Source of the DNA: JADKAV01 sp037046735 | Lineage (GTDB): Bacteria; Actinomycetota; Actinomycetes; S36-B12; UBA10799 | Length of the DNA stretch: 64,000 bases | Direction: 5' to 3' | NCBI GenBank assembly: GCA_037046735.1 | Contig: JBAOHC010000021.1 | Location: 131,075-195,074 of the forward strand | Shown here: in pieces, positions 35,891 to 44,598 of the stretch | Layout of the letters: the number at the start of each line of letters is the position of its first letter | How positions within the stretch are numbered: position 1 is the first letter of the stretch | Notes under the pieces: generated by a model | The model's database searches: none | What the model was told of the DNA's origin: nothing | What the model saw: the letters and a program-made list of their open reading frames with translations, nothing else | Made by a program: the position numbers and the translations under genes

Positions 35891-36181
35891 ATGTTCACGT
35901 CCTTCCTGGGCGGATTGACGTTCTTCACATTGGTGGTGGCACACGCGACCTTCTGCATCGTGGTGGTGTTTGCGGCCAGCGTCACCTGGTTCCTCCCGGC
36001 GGTCGTCTGGGACGAACCCGGCCAACGGCTCAGGTCAGAGGATGGCCCCGGGACTGTAGTCGGCCGCTCGCGGATGCTCGGCAGCAAGAAGAGCCACCCG
36101 CTCAACCACCACACCCACCTGCGCCCGTGCCGCACCCGTGAACTCCAGCGGCTGCGCCATCAAGGCCTCCAAGTCGCCTAG
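35891..36181 (+). CDS. possible small membrane protein overlapping the purB end
   Basis: A 96-residue frame starts ATG 35891 and begins with a hydrophobic helix (FFTLVVAHATFCIVVVFAASVTWFLPAVVW), which looks protein-like. It then runs antisense through the last 147 bases of purB, where its sequence becomes low-quality. The real gene, if any, may be shorter or frameshifted. The 240-base gap between the PAP2 and purB genes otherwise holds nothing I recognise. Confidence 0.25.
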   Translation: MFTSFLGGLTFFTLVVAHATFCIVVVFAASVTWFLPAVVWDEPGQRLRSEDGPGTVVGRSRMLGSKKSHPLNHHTHLRPCRTRELQRLRHQGLQVA

Positions 36182-37448
36182 ATCAAGGGGCAAGCGGTCA
36201 TCGGCGGCGAGGCGCTGCAGGAGTCCCGGATCCTTACCCGTGGTACGCATGTCCAAGGCTGCGGCGACCGCGTTGTCCTTGATCACCTCGTGCGCGGTCT
36301 CTCGGCCCACCCCGCTGCGCACGGCGGCCATCAAGATCTTCGTGGTCGCCAGGAACGGCAGGTACTTGTGCAACTCGCGCTCCACGACGGCCTCGAAAAC
36401 ACCGAACTCATCGAGGACGGTGAGCATGGTCTCGAGCATCCCGTCGATCGCGAAGAACGCGTCGGGAAGCATGACCCGGCGCACCACCGAGCAGTACACG
36501 TCCCCCTCGTTCCACTGCGAGCCCGCGAGGTCTGAGGCCATCGTCTGGTACCCGCGCAGGAGCACCATGAAGCCGTTGACCCGCTCGCACGAGCGCGTGT
36601 TCATCTTGTGCGGCATCGCGCTCGATCCCACTTGGCCCTGCTGGAAACCCTCTGTGACCAGGTCATGACCGGCCATCAGCCGGATCGTTGTGGCCAGACT
36701 CGACGGTCCGGCTGCCACCTGTAGCAACGCCGAGAGCACCTCATAGTCAAAACTGCGCGGGTAGATCTGCCCGACACTGGTGAGAACCCGTTCAAAGCCC
36801 AGATGCCCGGCCACGCGCCGCTCCAGCTGCGCCAGCGCCTCGGGCGACCCCAACAGATCGAGCATGTCCTGAGCAGTGCCCACTGGCCCCTTGATCCCGC
36901 GAAGCGGGTAGTCCTCCAGCAGGTGCTGCAACCGCTCGTAGGCGATCAGAACCTCATCGGCGGCCGTGGCGAACCGCTTGCCCAGCGTCGTGGTCTGAGC
37001 GGCGACATTGTGCGATCGGCCGGTCAGTGCGACCTCGTTGTACTGCGCCGGCGAGATGCCCGAGTCGTGCCAGCAGGGCAACGGTCTTGTCACGCACCAG
37101 CAGCAGGGACTGCCGGATCTGCATCTGCTCCACGTTCTCGGTGAGGTCGCGGCTGGTCATGCCCTTGTGGATCTGTTCGTGGCCGGCCAACGCGCTGAAC
37201 TCGTCGATGCGCGCCTTGACGTCGTGGCGGCTGATGCGCTCGCGCGCAGCGATGGAATCCAGGTCCACCTGATCGATGACCGCCCGGTAGTCGGCCAGCG
37301 CATCTGCGGGAACCTCCACCCCGAGGTCCGCCTGAGCCTGCAGCACGGCCAGCCACAGTTCCCGCTCAGCCACGATCTTGTTCTGCGCTGACCAGATGTG
37401 CTGCATCTGCGGGGACGCGTAGCGGTTCGCCAGGACGTTGGGGATCAT
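36035..37448 (-). pseudogene. purB: adenylosuccinate lyase, frameshifted
   Basis: The N-terminal part (36954-37448) encodes VLANRYASPQMQHIWSAQNKI and HEQIHKGMTSRDLTENVEQMQIRQSLLLVRDKTVALLARLG. The C-terminal part, in another frame (to 36035), gives QYNEVALTGRSHNVAAQTTTLGKRFATAADE and the signature GSSAMPHKMNT. Deleting one C from CCC at 37059-37061 joins them into a normal enzyme of about 470 residues. PurB acts twice in purine synthesis and is normally essential, so an error in the read is more likely than a true pseudogene. It overlaps purD by 4 bases. Confidence 0.85.
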
Positions 37449-38701
37449 CGATCGGCCTTCCGGTGAGGGTGCTGGCTTGGCACGTTCTGCGCGATGTCGG
37501 TGCGGTAGTGCCCACCGGGCAGGTCGATGGTGCTCAGCACCGCGTACGCCTGCTCCCGCGCTTGGCTCAGGGTCTGCCCCGTGGCCACCACGTTGAGCAC
37601 CCGGCCACCCGCGGACACGATCTGAGCGTCTCGCAGGGCCGTTCCGGCATGCAGCACCCCCGGGTGGTCGGCGCCCGTGATCACATCACCGGTACGCGGC
37701 GACTGCGGGTATCCGTGGGCAGCCAGCACAACTGTCACAGCGGCCCCCTCCCGCCACTGCAGGGCTGGGTGCTCACCGAGGCGACCCGTGGCCGCGGCCA
37801 GCAGGAGACCGGCCAGCGGCGTCTCCAACAGCGCGAGCACCGCTTGCGTCTCAGGATCGCCGAAGCGCGCGTTGAACTCGACCACCTTGGGTCCTGAGCC
37901 GGTCAGCGCCAGCCCTACGTAGAGCACCCCCACGTAGGGGGTTCCGCGGCGGGCCATTTCAGCTATCGCTGGCCTGGCCACATGGTCCACGGTCCACTGC
38001 GCCAGATCGGGATCGGCCCACGGCAGCGGGCAGTAGGCGCCCATGCCGCCTGTATTGGGCCCGGTGTCGCCCTCGCCGACGCGTTTGAAGTCCTGGGCGG
38101 GCAACAACGCCACCACATCTGTGCCGTCACAGATGCAGAACACGCTGGCCTCCGGGCCGTCCAGGTACTCCTCGATCACCACCTGGCCGCCCTTGCCGAA
38201 GATCGCGTCGGCGTGCGCCATCGCGAGATCACGGTTCTCGGTGACCACGACCCCCTTGCCCGCCGCGAGACCGTCGTCCTTGACCACATACGGAGGTCCG
38301 AAGCCGTCCAGCGCTGCTGCCAACTCGTGGGGGCTGCGCAGAGTCCGCGCGGCCGCCGTTGGGATCCCGGCCGCCAGCATCACCTGCTTGGCGAAGTCCT
38401 TGCTGCCTTCCAGCTGGGCGGCCGCGGCGGAAGGGCCGAACACCGGAACTCGCAACGGCGCGATCGCGTCCGCGGCCCCAGCGACCAGCGGCGCCTCCGG
38501 ACCAATCACGACCAGGTCGAAGCCTGCGGCCAGACCGGCCACCGCTGCAGCGTCACCGACGTCGACCGGAACAGTGGTCACGACCCGTCCAATGCCAGCG
38601 TTGCCGGGGGCGGCCACCACCTCGCTCACGGCCGGGTCGGCCAACAGGGAAAGGACCAGAGCATGCTCCCGAGCACCGGAGCCGATCACCAATACGCGCA
38701 C
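37445..38701 (-). CDS. purD: phosphoribosylamine-glycine ligase (GAR synthetase)
   Basis: The 418-residue ATP-grasp enzyme makes GAR from phosphoribosylamine, glycine and ATP. It starts MRVLVIGSGAREHALVLSLL, has GFGPPYVVKDDGLAAGKGVVVTEN, EEYLDGPEASVFCICDG and NARFGDPETQAVL. It is full length. Its stop overlaps the purB start, giving purD-purB coupling. No purH or purN lies nearby. Confidence 0.95.
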   Translation of the reverse strand: MRVLVIGSGAREHALVLSLLADPAVSEVVAAPGNAGIGRVVTTVPVDVGDAAAVAGLAAGFDLVVIGPEAPLVAGAADAIAPLRVPVFGPSAAAAQLEGSKDFAKQVMLAAGIPTAAARTLRSPHELAAALDGFGPPYVVKDDGLAAGKGVVVTENRDLAMAHADAIFGKGGQVVIEEYLDGPEASVFCICDGTDVVALLPAQDFKRVGEGDTGPNTGGMGAYCPLPWADPDLAQWTVDHVARPAIAEMARRGTPYVGVLYVGLALTGSGPKVVEFNARFGDPETQAVLALLETPLAGLLLAAATGRLGEHPALQWREGAAVTVVLAAHGYPQSPRTGDVITGADHPGVLHAGTALRDAQIVSAGGRVLNVVATGQTLSQAREQAYAVLSTIDLPGGHYRTDIAQNVPSQHPHRKADR

Positions 38702-38746
38702 GCCTCCCAGGGTAGGCGCAGGCTCCTGTCCCCGGCGCCGCGCGGC

Positions 38747-40033
38747 TCAGTCCACGAGGTCGTGGATCTGGATCGTCTCCTTGCGGTCCTGCCCCACCCC
38801 GATGGCGGAGATCCGGCACTGTGACTGCTCCTCAAGGAACTGCACGTAGCTGCGGGCGGCAGCCGGAAGGTCAGAGAACTCGCGCGCCGCGCTGATGTCG
38901 TCGCTCCAGCCGGGCAAGTACTCATACACCGGTGTGGCGCTGACGAAGTCGCGCTGGTTCATGGGGATGTCGTCGACACGCACCCCGTCCACCTCGTACG
39001 CCACGCAGACGGGGATCCGGTCGAATCCGGTGAGCACATCGAGTTTGGTCAAGAAGATGTCGGTGAGACCGTTGATCCGGCTCGCATTGCGCGCGATCGG
39101 GCCGTCGAACCAGCCGCAGCGACGGTCACGGCCGGTGGTCACTCCCACCTCGCCACCCACCGAACGCAGCCGCTCGCCGTCGGCATCGAAGAGCTCCGTC
39201 GGGAACGGCCCGGCCCCCACCCGGGTGGTGTAGGCCTTCAGGATTCCCAGCACCCGGGAGATCCGCGTGGGTCCGATGCCACTGCCGGCGCAGGCGCCAC
39301 CCGCGGTCGGGTTCGACGACGTGACGAAGGGGTAGGTGCCGTGATCGACATCGAGCAGTGTCCCCTGCGAACCCTCCAGCAGGATGTACTCGCCCTTGTC
39401 CAGCGCGGTATTCAGCAACAGGCCAGTGTCGGCCACATGCTGGGCGAACAGCGGGGCGTAGGACAGCAGTTCCTCGCAGACCAGATCAACGGCCAAGGGA
39501 CGCCGGTTGTAGATCTTCAGCAGCACCTGGTTGCGGGCGTGCAGCGCGCCTTCCACCTTGTCGCGCAGGCCGTCGGCGTCGAACAGGTCCTGCACCCGAA
39601 TGCCGATGCGAGCGACCTTGTCCATATAGGTCGGACCGATCCCGCGCCCGGTTGTGCCGATCTTCTTCTTGCCCGCGAAGCGCTCGGTGACCTTGTCCAG
39701 TTCGACGTGGTAGGGAGCGATCAGGTGGGCGTTGCTGCTGATGACCAGCCGAGAGGTGTCGATGCCACGCTCTTGCAGTCCGGTCATCTCCCGCTGCAGG
39801 ACCGCCGGATCGATCACGACGCCGTTGGCGATCACGGGGGTGCAGGTGGGGGTCAGGATGCCCGAGGGCAACAGGTGCAGTGCGTACTTGTCCTGACCGA
39901 TCACCACGGTGTGGCCAGCGTTGTTTCCCCCCTGGTAACGGACCACGTAGTCGACGCGCTCCCCGAGGATGTCGGTCGCCTTGCCTTTGCCCTCGTCGCC
40001 CCATTGAGCGCCGACAAGCACGATTGCGGGCAT
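38747..40033 (-). CDS. purA: adenylosuccinate synthetase
   Basis: The 428-residue enzyme joins IMP and aspartate using GTP on the route to AMP. The N-terminal GTP loop is GAQWGDEGKGKATDILGE, the IMP-binding segments are QGGNNAGHTVV, GTTGRGIGPTYMDKVARIG, EGSQGTLLDVDHGTYPFVTSSNPTAGGACAGSGIGPT, and the C-terminal QRDFVSATPVYEYLPGW is present. It lies 45 bases from purD and has its own GGGAGGA ribosome-binding site. A 13-base tandem duplication lies in its leader. Confidence 0.95.
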   Translation of the reverse strand: MPAIVLVGAQWGDEGKGKATDILGERVDYVVRYQGGNNAGHTVVIGQDKYALHLLPSGILTPTCTPVIANGVVIDPAVLQREMTGLQERGIDTSRLVISSNAHLIAPYHVELDKVTERFAGKKKIGTTGRGIGPTYMDKVARIGIRVQDLFDADGLRDKVEGALHARNQVLLKIYNRRPLAVDLVCEELLSYAPLFAQHVADTGLLLNTALDKGEYILLEGSQGTLLDVDHGTYPFVTSSNPTAGGACAGSGIGPTRISRVLGILKAYTTRVGAGPFPTELFDADGERLRSVGGEVGVTTGRDRRCGWFDGPIARNASRINGLTDIFLTKLDVLTGFDRIPVCVAYEVDGVRVDDIPMNQRDFVSATPVYEYLPGWSDDISAAREFSDLPAAARSYVQFLEEQSQCRISAIGVGQDRKETIQIHDLVD

Positions 40034-40048
40034 GCTGGGTCCTCCCTA

Positions 40049-40074
40049 TTGCCTGACCAGATTGCCTGACCAGA
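40049..40074. repeat. 13-base tandem duplication in the purA leader
   Basis: TTGCCTGACCAGA is repeated head-to-tail without mismatch at 40049-40061 and 40062-40074, 16 bases upstream of the purA start on the minus strand. It could be a regulator site pair or a simple replication slippage product. Confidence 0.7.
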
Positions 40075-40106
40075 GCAACCTACCGCACGAACCGTCGCCG
40101 GGGACG

Positions 40107-41780
40107 TCAGCCGTGGGCGTCCTGCTGGTAGGCGGCCACCACCTCGTCGAAGTCCGCGAAGATCCGGTCCTGGGTGAAGTCCGCGGTGAGGCCCAGAGTC
40201 TTCATGCTGTGCAGCAGGGAGGGATCGGCGCCCATGATGCCGAAGTGCGCGGAATGGGCGTGGACATAGTCGATCAGACCCTTGACACTGATGGCCGCCG
40301 AATAGTCGATGTCGGTGACGCTCGAGCAGTCCAACACCAGCCATCGCACCGGGTCCGGCGCCGAGGAGAAGACCGCCTCGACGGCGTCGACGAAGCGGTT
40401 GGCGTTGGCGTAGAAGAGTTCGCTGTCGTACCTGAACACGATCAGCCCGGGCATCGTCTGGGCGCCTGGTTTGGCGCTGCCGAAGACTGGTGCGTCGGCG
40501 GCCTCTTTGATCACGAAGGACTTGGGGGTGTACTGGCGCTGGACCAGCCAGATGACACTCATCACGATCGCCAGAATGATGCCCTCCTCCACGCCGATCG
40601 CGCAGACCACCGCGGCCGTGACGATCGCGATGACTGCCTCACCACGGCGCTCCTGCCAGATCCGGCGCAGGCCCACGATGTCGACGAGGTCGATGCCGAT
40701 GAGGAAGACGATGGCGCCCAGAACGGCCTTCGGCATGTCCGCGAGCAAGCTGGTCAGGAACAGCACCACGATGAGGACGACAGCGGACATGGTGATGTTG
40801 GCGACCTGCGTGCGGCCCTTGAGTTCGTCGAGAATCTGGGTCTTCGTGGGGCTGCCGTTGACCACGAACGTGCCGGACATCCCAGCCGCGAGGTTGGCGC
40901 CCGACAAACCGACGATGTCGCGGTTGACATCGACCTTCTGCCCATGGCGCATGGCGAAGGACCGTGACGTGGCCGCTGACTGGGCGATGATGAGGATGAA
41001 ACACGAGAAGGCCACCCCGACGCAGTCACCGAGGGCGGACATCTCGATGCCCTGCGGCCAGCCGAGGGGCGGGAAACCACCTTGTACCTCGCCCACCACG
41101 GCAACACCCTTGGCCGAGGCGTTGATGGCTGCCGAGACGATGATGGACAGTACGACCGCGACGATGGCCCCTGGAACGACTGGCAGGAACTTCTTGAAAC
41201 CGAGGATGATGATCAGCGTTCCTGCCGCGAAGGCCGCTGTGAGCCAGTCGATGGATCCCAGATTGGTGAGCAGGCTCCACTGCTGCTCCAGCCAGGAGCC
41301 GGTGCCCTTCGGGATCCCGAGCATGTCCGGCAGCTGACCGGTGAAGACCTGCACCCCGACACCGGTGAGGAAGCCGATGAGCACCGAGGCGCTGAGGAAG
41401 TCACCCAGGAATCCCAGCCGTGCGACCCGGGCTATCAGCAGCATCGCAGCACAGAGGATCGCGATGAAGGAGGTGTACGCCAGCCACAGATCTGAGTAGG
41501 GGGTGAGCCCGGAGACCGTCATGCCGGCCAGCCCCGCCGCCAGGATGGCCGCGGTGGCGGAGTCGGCACCCACCACCAGCAGCCGCGACGATCCGAGCAA
41601 CGCGAACAGCAGTGTCGGGAAGATGACGGTGTACAGGCCGGTGACGATGGGGGTCTGCGCGATGCTGGTGTAACCCATGGTCTCCGGAATGGCGACCGCT
41701 GCCAAGGTCAAGCCGGCGACGATATCGGCCCGCAGCCATGGTTTCTGATACCCGCGCAGGGTGATCGGGACGAGGTTCAC
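40107..41780 (-). CDS. SulP-family anion transporter with STAS domain
   Basis: The 557-residue protein has a SulP membrane core (VPITLRGYQKPWLRADIVAGLTLAAVAIPETMGYTSIA, DSATAAILAAGLAGM, then helices to about residue 400). A C-terminal STAS domain has the motif DCSSVTDIDYSAAISVKGLIDYVH. It exchanges sulfate, bicarbonate or another anion. GTG 41780 starts where the family begins; upstream sequence belongs to the next gene. Substrate cannot be assigned, and no sulfate-assimilation or carbonic anhydrase gene is nearby. Confidence 0.88.
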   Translation of the reverse strand: MNLVPITLRGYQKPWLRADIVAGLTLAAVAIPETMGYTSIAQTPIVTGLYTVIFPTLLFALLGSSRLLVVGADSATAAILAAGLAGMTVSGLTPYSDLWLAYTSFIAILCAAMLLIARVARLGFLGDFLSASVLIGFLTGVGVQVFTGQLPDMLGIPKGTGSWLEQQWSLLTNLGSIDWLTAAFAAGTLIIILGFKKFLPVVPGAIVAVVLSIIVSAAINASAKGVAVVGEVQGGFPPLGWPQGIEMSALGDCVGVAFSCFILIIAQSAATSRSFAMRHGQKVDVNRDIVGLSGANLAAGMSGTFVVNGSPTKTQILDELKGRTQVANITMSAVVLIVVLFLTSLLADMPKAVLGAIVFLIGIDLVDIVGLRRIWQERRGEAVIAIVTAAVVCAIGVEEGIILAIVMSVIWLVQRQYTPKSFVIKEAADAPVFGSAKPGAQTMPGLIVFRYDSELFYANANRFVDAVEAVFSSAPDPVRWLVLDCSSVTDIDYSAAISVKGLIDYVHAHSAHFGIMGADPSLLHSMKTLGLTADFTQDRIFADFDEVVAAYQQDAHG

Positions 41781-41838
41781 GGGTGCGATTGAACCAGGGT
41801 GAGAAGGGCGAAGCCTCCCCCAGAGCGGAGGAAGATCG

Positions 41839-42237
41839 TCAGTGACGGCCTTCGGCGATGAACCGCCGGCCGCTGAGTTCTGTGGGTTCGATGACCACGT
41901 ACCGATTCTTGGGTGCCGTGTTCCAGGGGAACAGCGGCAGTCCCTCCGCAGAGTCCATCTCATCGTCGTGGGTCAGCACGCGCCCCAGACCTGCCATGAC
42001 CACCGACCAGGCTTCGTTGGAGTCCTCGTTGTACCCATCGATCTCGAACGCCACTTCGTGGTGGGCCATGACGGAGGCCAGCTTGCTGCCCTCCGCCGTC
42101 TTGAAGTAGATCTCGCCCTCATGGACCACGTAGTTGATGGGGAAGATGTCAACCCGCCCCCCTACGACCGTCGCGAGCCGGCCGATCTGATTGGCCGCCA
42201 GCAATTCCCAGCACTGCTCATCGGAGAGAACATCCAT
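41839..42237 (-). CDS. pyridoxamine 5'-phosphate oxidase-fold protein
   Basis: The 132-residue protein is a split-barrel flavin-type protein: MDVLSDEQCWELLAANQIGRLATVVGGRVDIFPINYVVHEGEIYFKTAEGSKLASVMAHHEVAFEIDGYNEDSNEAWSVVMAGLGRVL. The GRLATV...PINYVV...GSK pattern is typical of the short PPOX-like family that binds FMN, heme or F420. ATG 42237 is the family start; the long upstream frame runs into the repeat region. Biochemical role is unknown. Confidence 0.8.
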   Translation of the reverse strand: MDVLSDEQCWELLAANQIGRLATVVGGRVDIFPINYVVHEGEIYFKTAEGSKLASVMAHHEVAFEIDGYNEDSNEAWSVVMAGLGRVLTHDDEMDSAEGLPLFPWNTAPKNRYVVIEPTELSGRRFIAEGRH

Positions 42238-42401
42238 ACCCGCATCCTTCCACGACCCGGTCCTGCCGGGCAGGTTGATCGTCGGGTTTGCGCCGATGGG
42301 AAGAATTTTCAGGCGTGGTGGATAGCGCCTTCTGGTGGCACTGCTGTTCTTCGTGGCAATCATTGCTGCGAAGTGACGGCAGCGGTTGGAGACCGAACTG
42401 C

Positions 42402-42772
42402 GGACTATTCCGGGGTTGTTACCCCGAAACACGGACTATTCCGGGGTTGTTGCCCCGAGAGACCGCAGAAACGGCCAACGACGTCGGAAAAGTGGCCCGC
42501 CGAAGTCGGTCGGGAGGGTCCGTTTACCCAGCGACGCAGGACACGACGAGCCTCAGCCCCACCACGGACTATTCCCGGGTTGTTGCCCCGAACCACGAAC
42601 TATTCCGGGGTTGTTACCCCGAAACACCGCGAGAACGGCCAACAACATCGGAAAAGTAACGGCCGAAGTCGGCCGAGGAGCGTCCGTTCACACCCGCGAC
42701 GCAGCGAACCCCCAGGACACGACGAACCTCACACCCACCACGGACTATTCCCGGGTTGTTGCCCCGAAACAC
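42402..42772. repeat. composite array of five 31-base hairpin units
   Basis: Near-identical 31-base units lie at 42402-42432, 42433-42463, 42566-42596, 42597-42627 and 42742-42772. The first two and the next two are directly abutted, and the two spacers (102 and 114 bases) are homologous to each other. Each unit contains a stem-loop like CGGGGTTGTTACCCCG. The array sits in the 676-base gap between the fba terminator and the PPOX gene. Because the spacers are related, it is not CRISPR. A third, partial spacer copy follows the last unit. Confidence 0.9.
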
Positions 42773-42873
42773 CGCAAGAAAGGCAAACGACCCGGGAAAA
42801 GTGGCCCCGAGGGCTGCGGCAAAGGACCGCGGTCAAGCGGTCCTCTCGTCCGGCCGTCGCCGCGGACACGACA

Positions 42874-42903
42874 GATCCCCGGCCCCACCAGGGACCGGGG
42901 ATC
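42874..42903 (-). terminator. terminator of the class II aldolase gene
   Basis: GATCCCCGG (42874-42882) pairs with CCGGGGATC (42895-42903), and CCC/GGG extends the stem past one bulged A to a 5-base loop. It is 10 bases after the fba stop on the minus strand. It separates fba from the repeat array and the PPOX gene. Confidence 0.65.
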
Positions 42904-42913
42904 CGACGAGTCC

Positions 42914-43933
42914 TTAGGCCCTCGTCCCAGCGCTGCGCAGGTCGTTGCACGCCTCGACGACGCGGGCGGCCATGCCAGCCTCGGCTTGCTTGCCCCAGGC
43001 GCGCGGGTCGTACTGCTTCTTGTTGCCGACGTTGCCGTCGACCTTGAGCACACCGTCGTAGTTCTTGAACATCCAGTCGGCAACGGGCCGGCTGAAGGCG
43101 TACTGCGTGTCGGTGTCCACGTTCATCTTCACGACGCCGTAGTCCAGCGCCTCCCGGATCTCGCTGAGCAGTGAGCCGGAACCGCCGTGGAATACCAGGT
43201 CGAACGGCTTGTCCACGCCGTACTGGGCACTGACCGCGTCCTGAATCTCCTTCAGAATGCTGGGCGTGAGCACCACATTGCCGGGCTTGTAGACGCCGTG
43301 CACGTTGCCGAACGTCGCGGCGACCATGTACCGGCCGCGCTCGCCCAGACCCAGCTTGGCCGCCGTCGCCAGGCCATCCTCAGGGGTGCTGAACAGCTTG
43401 GCATCGTGCTTCGCCTCGATACCGTCCTCTTCACCGCCGACGACGCCGATCTCAAGCTCCATGATGATGTTGGCCTGGTGGCACTTGTCGAGCATCTCCT
43501 CGGCGATGTCGAGGTTCTCATCCAGGGGAATGGCTGAGCCATCCCACATGTGCGACTGGAACAGCGGCAGTTTGCCGGACTTCACGCGCTCGATCGAGAT
43601 GTCGACCAGCGGCCGCATGAATCCATCGAGCTTCTGCATCGGGCAGTGGTCGGTGTGCAGGGCCACGTTGACCGGGTACTTCTCCGCGGCGATGTAGGCG
43701 AACTCCGCCAACGCAACGGCACCGGTGACCATGTCCTTGACCATCTGGCCGGACGCGAACTCGGCGCCGCCCCAGGAGAACTGGATGATCCCGTCGCTCT
43801 CGGCCTCGGCGAAACCGCGCAGAGCCGCGATGATCGACTGCGAGGACGTGACGTTGATGGCGGGGTAGGCGAACTGACCGGCCTTGGCGCGGTCGAGCAT
43901 GTCGGCATAAACCTCAGGCGTAGCAATAGGCAT
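42914..43933 (-). CDS. fba: class II fructose-bisphosphate aldolase
   Basis: The 339-residue zinc enzyme cleaves fructose 1,6-bisphosphate in glycolysis and makes it in gluconeogenesis. Metal and substrate residues lie in ALHTDHCPM, MELEIGVVGGEEDG, AATFGNVHGVYKPGN and DLVFHGGSGS. It is full length and starts ATG 43933 (MPIATPEVYADMLDRAKAGQFAYPAINVTSSQSI). It is divergent from a SpoU methyltransferase gene. Confidence 0.95.
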   Translation of the reverse strand: MPIATPEVYADMLDRAKAGQFAYPAINVTSSQSIIAALRGFAEAESDGIIQFSWGGAEFASGQMVKDMVTGAVALAEFAYIAAEKYPVNVALHTDHCPMQKLDGFMRPLVDISIERVKSGKLPLFQSHMWDGSAIPLDENLDIAEEMLDKCHQANIIMELEIGVVGGEEDGIEAKHDAKLFSTPEDGLATAAKLGLGERGRYMVAATFGNVHGVYKPGNVVLTPSILKEIQDAVSAQYGVDKPFDLVFHGGSGSLLSEIREALDYGVVKMNVDTDTQYAFSRPVADWMFKNYDGVLKVDGNVGNKKQYDPRAWGKQAEAGMAARVVEACNDLRSAGTRA

Positions 43934-44004
43934 GTTCCAACCGTACCCAGTGCCCGCGCGTTGGCGCGAGGGTCGGCCAGGGTGATCCTCATAGGCTGGC
44001 AGTC

Positions 44005-44595
44005 ATGACGGTCGGCCCCCATCCGCAACCCTGGCCTGACGACCCCCGTCTGGATCCGGAACTGTTGGCAGCGGGGGATACCCGCAATGTCGAAGACCGC
44101 TTCCGCTACTGGCGCCGGGAGGCGATCATCGCGGAGTTGGACCGGTCCCGCCATCCCTTGCATGTGGCCATCGAGAATTTTCAGCACGACTTCAACATCG
44201 GGTCGGTGGTGCGCACCGCCAATGCCTTCAACGTCGCGGGCGTACACATCATCGGCAAACGGCGCTGGAATCGGCGCGGTGCGATGGTCACCGATCGTTA
44301 CCAACACGTCGAACATCACCCGCTGCCCAGTGACCTGCTGACCTTGGGTCTGCCACTCATCGGCATCGACAACGTGCCCGGATCGGTGCCCCTGGAGGGG
44401 GCAGCGCTACCGCAGGCCTGCGTCATGATCTTCGGCCAGGAAGGGCCGGGGCTGAGTCCGGAGTCCTTGGTACTGTGCCAGACCGTTCTGCACATCACCC
44501 AGTTCGGTTCCACCCGCTCGATCAATGCTGGCGCCGCGGCCGCCATCGCGATGTGGAGCTGGGCACTGCAGTGGGCACCGCCAGATGGCGAGTGA
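44005..44595 (+). CDS. SpoU/TrmH-family RNA methyltransferase
   Basis: The 196-residue protein has the three SPOUT motifs: NFQHDFNIGSVVRTANAFNVAG, VMIFGQEGPGLSPESL and GSTRSINAGAAAAIAMW. It methylates ribose 2'-OH groups in tRNA or rRNA using S-adenosylmethionine; the exact site is not readable. In many actinobacteria such a gene lies near fba and pyrE, as here. It ends 3 bases before the DedA gene on the other strand. Confidence 0.88.
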   Translation: MTVGPHPQPWPDDPRLDPELLAAGDTRNVEDRFRYWRREAIIAELDRSRHPLHVAIENFQHDFNIGSVVRTANAFNVAGVHIIGKRRWNRRGAMVTDRYQHVEHHPLPSDLLTLGLPLIGIDNVPGSVPLEGAALPQACVMIFGQEGPGLSPESLVLCQTVLHITQFGSTRSINAGAAAAIAMWSWALQWAPPDGE

Positions 44596-44598
44596 GGA

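Noticed and set aside
42402..42772. CRISPR array interpretation of the 31-base repeats
   Set aside because: Some units abut without spacers and the two spacers are homologous to each other, which a CRISPR array would not show; no cas genes are present.
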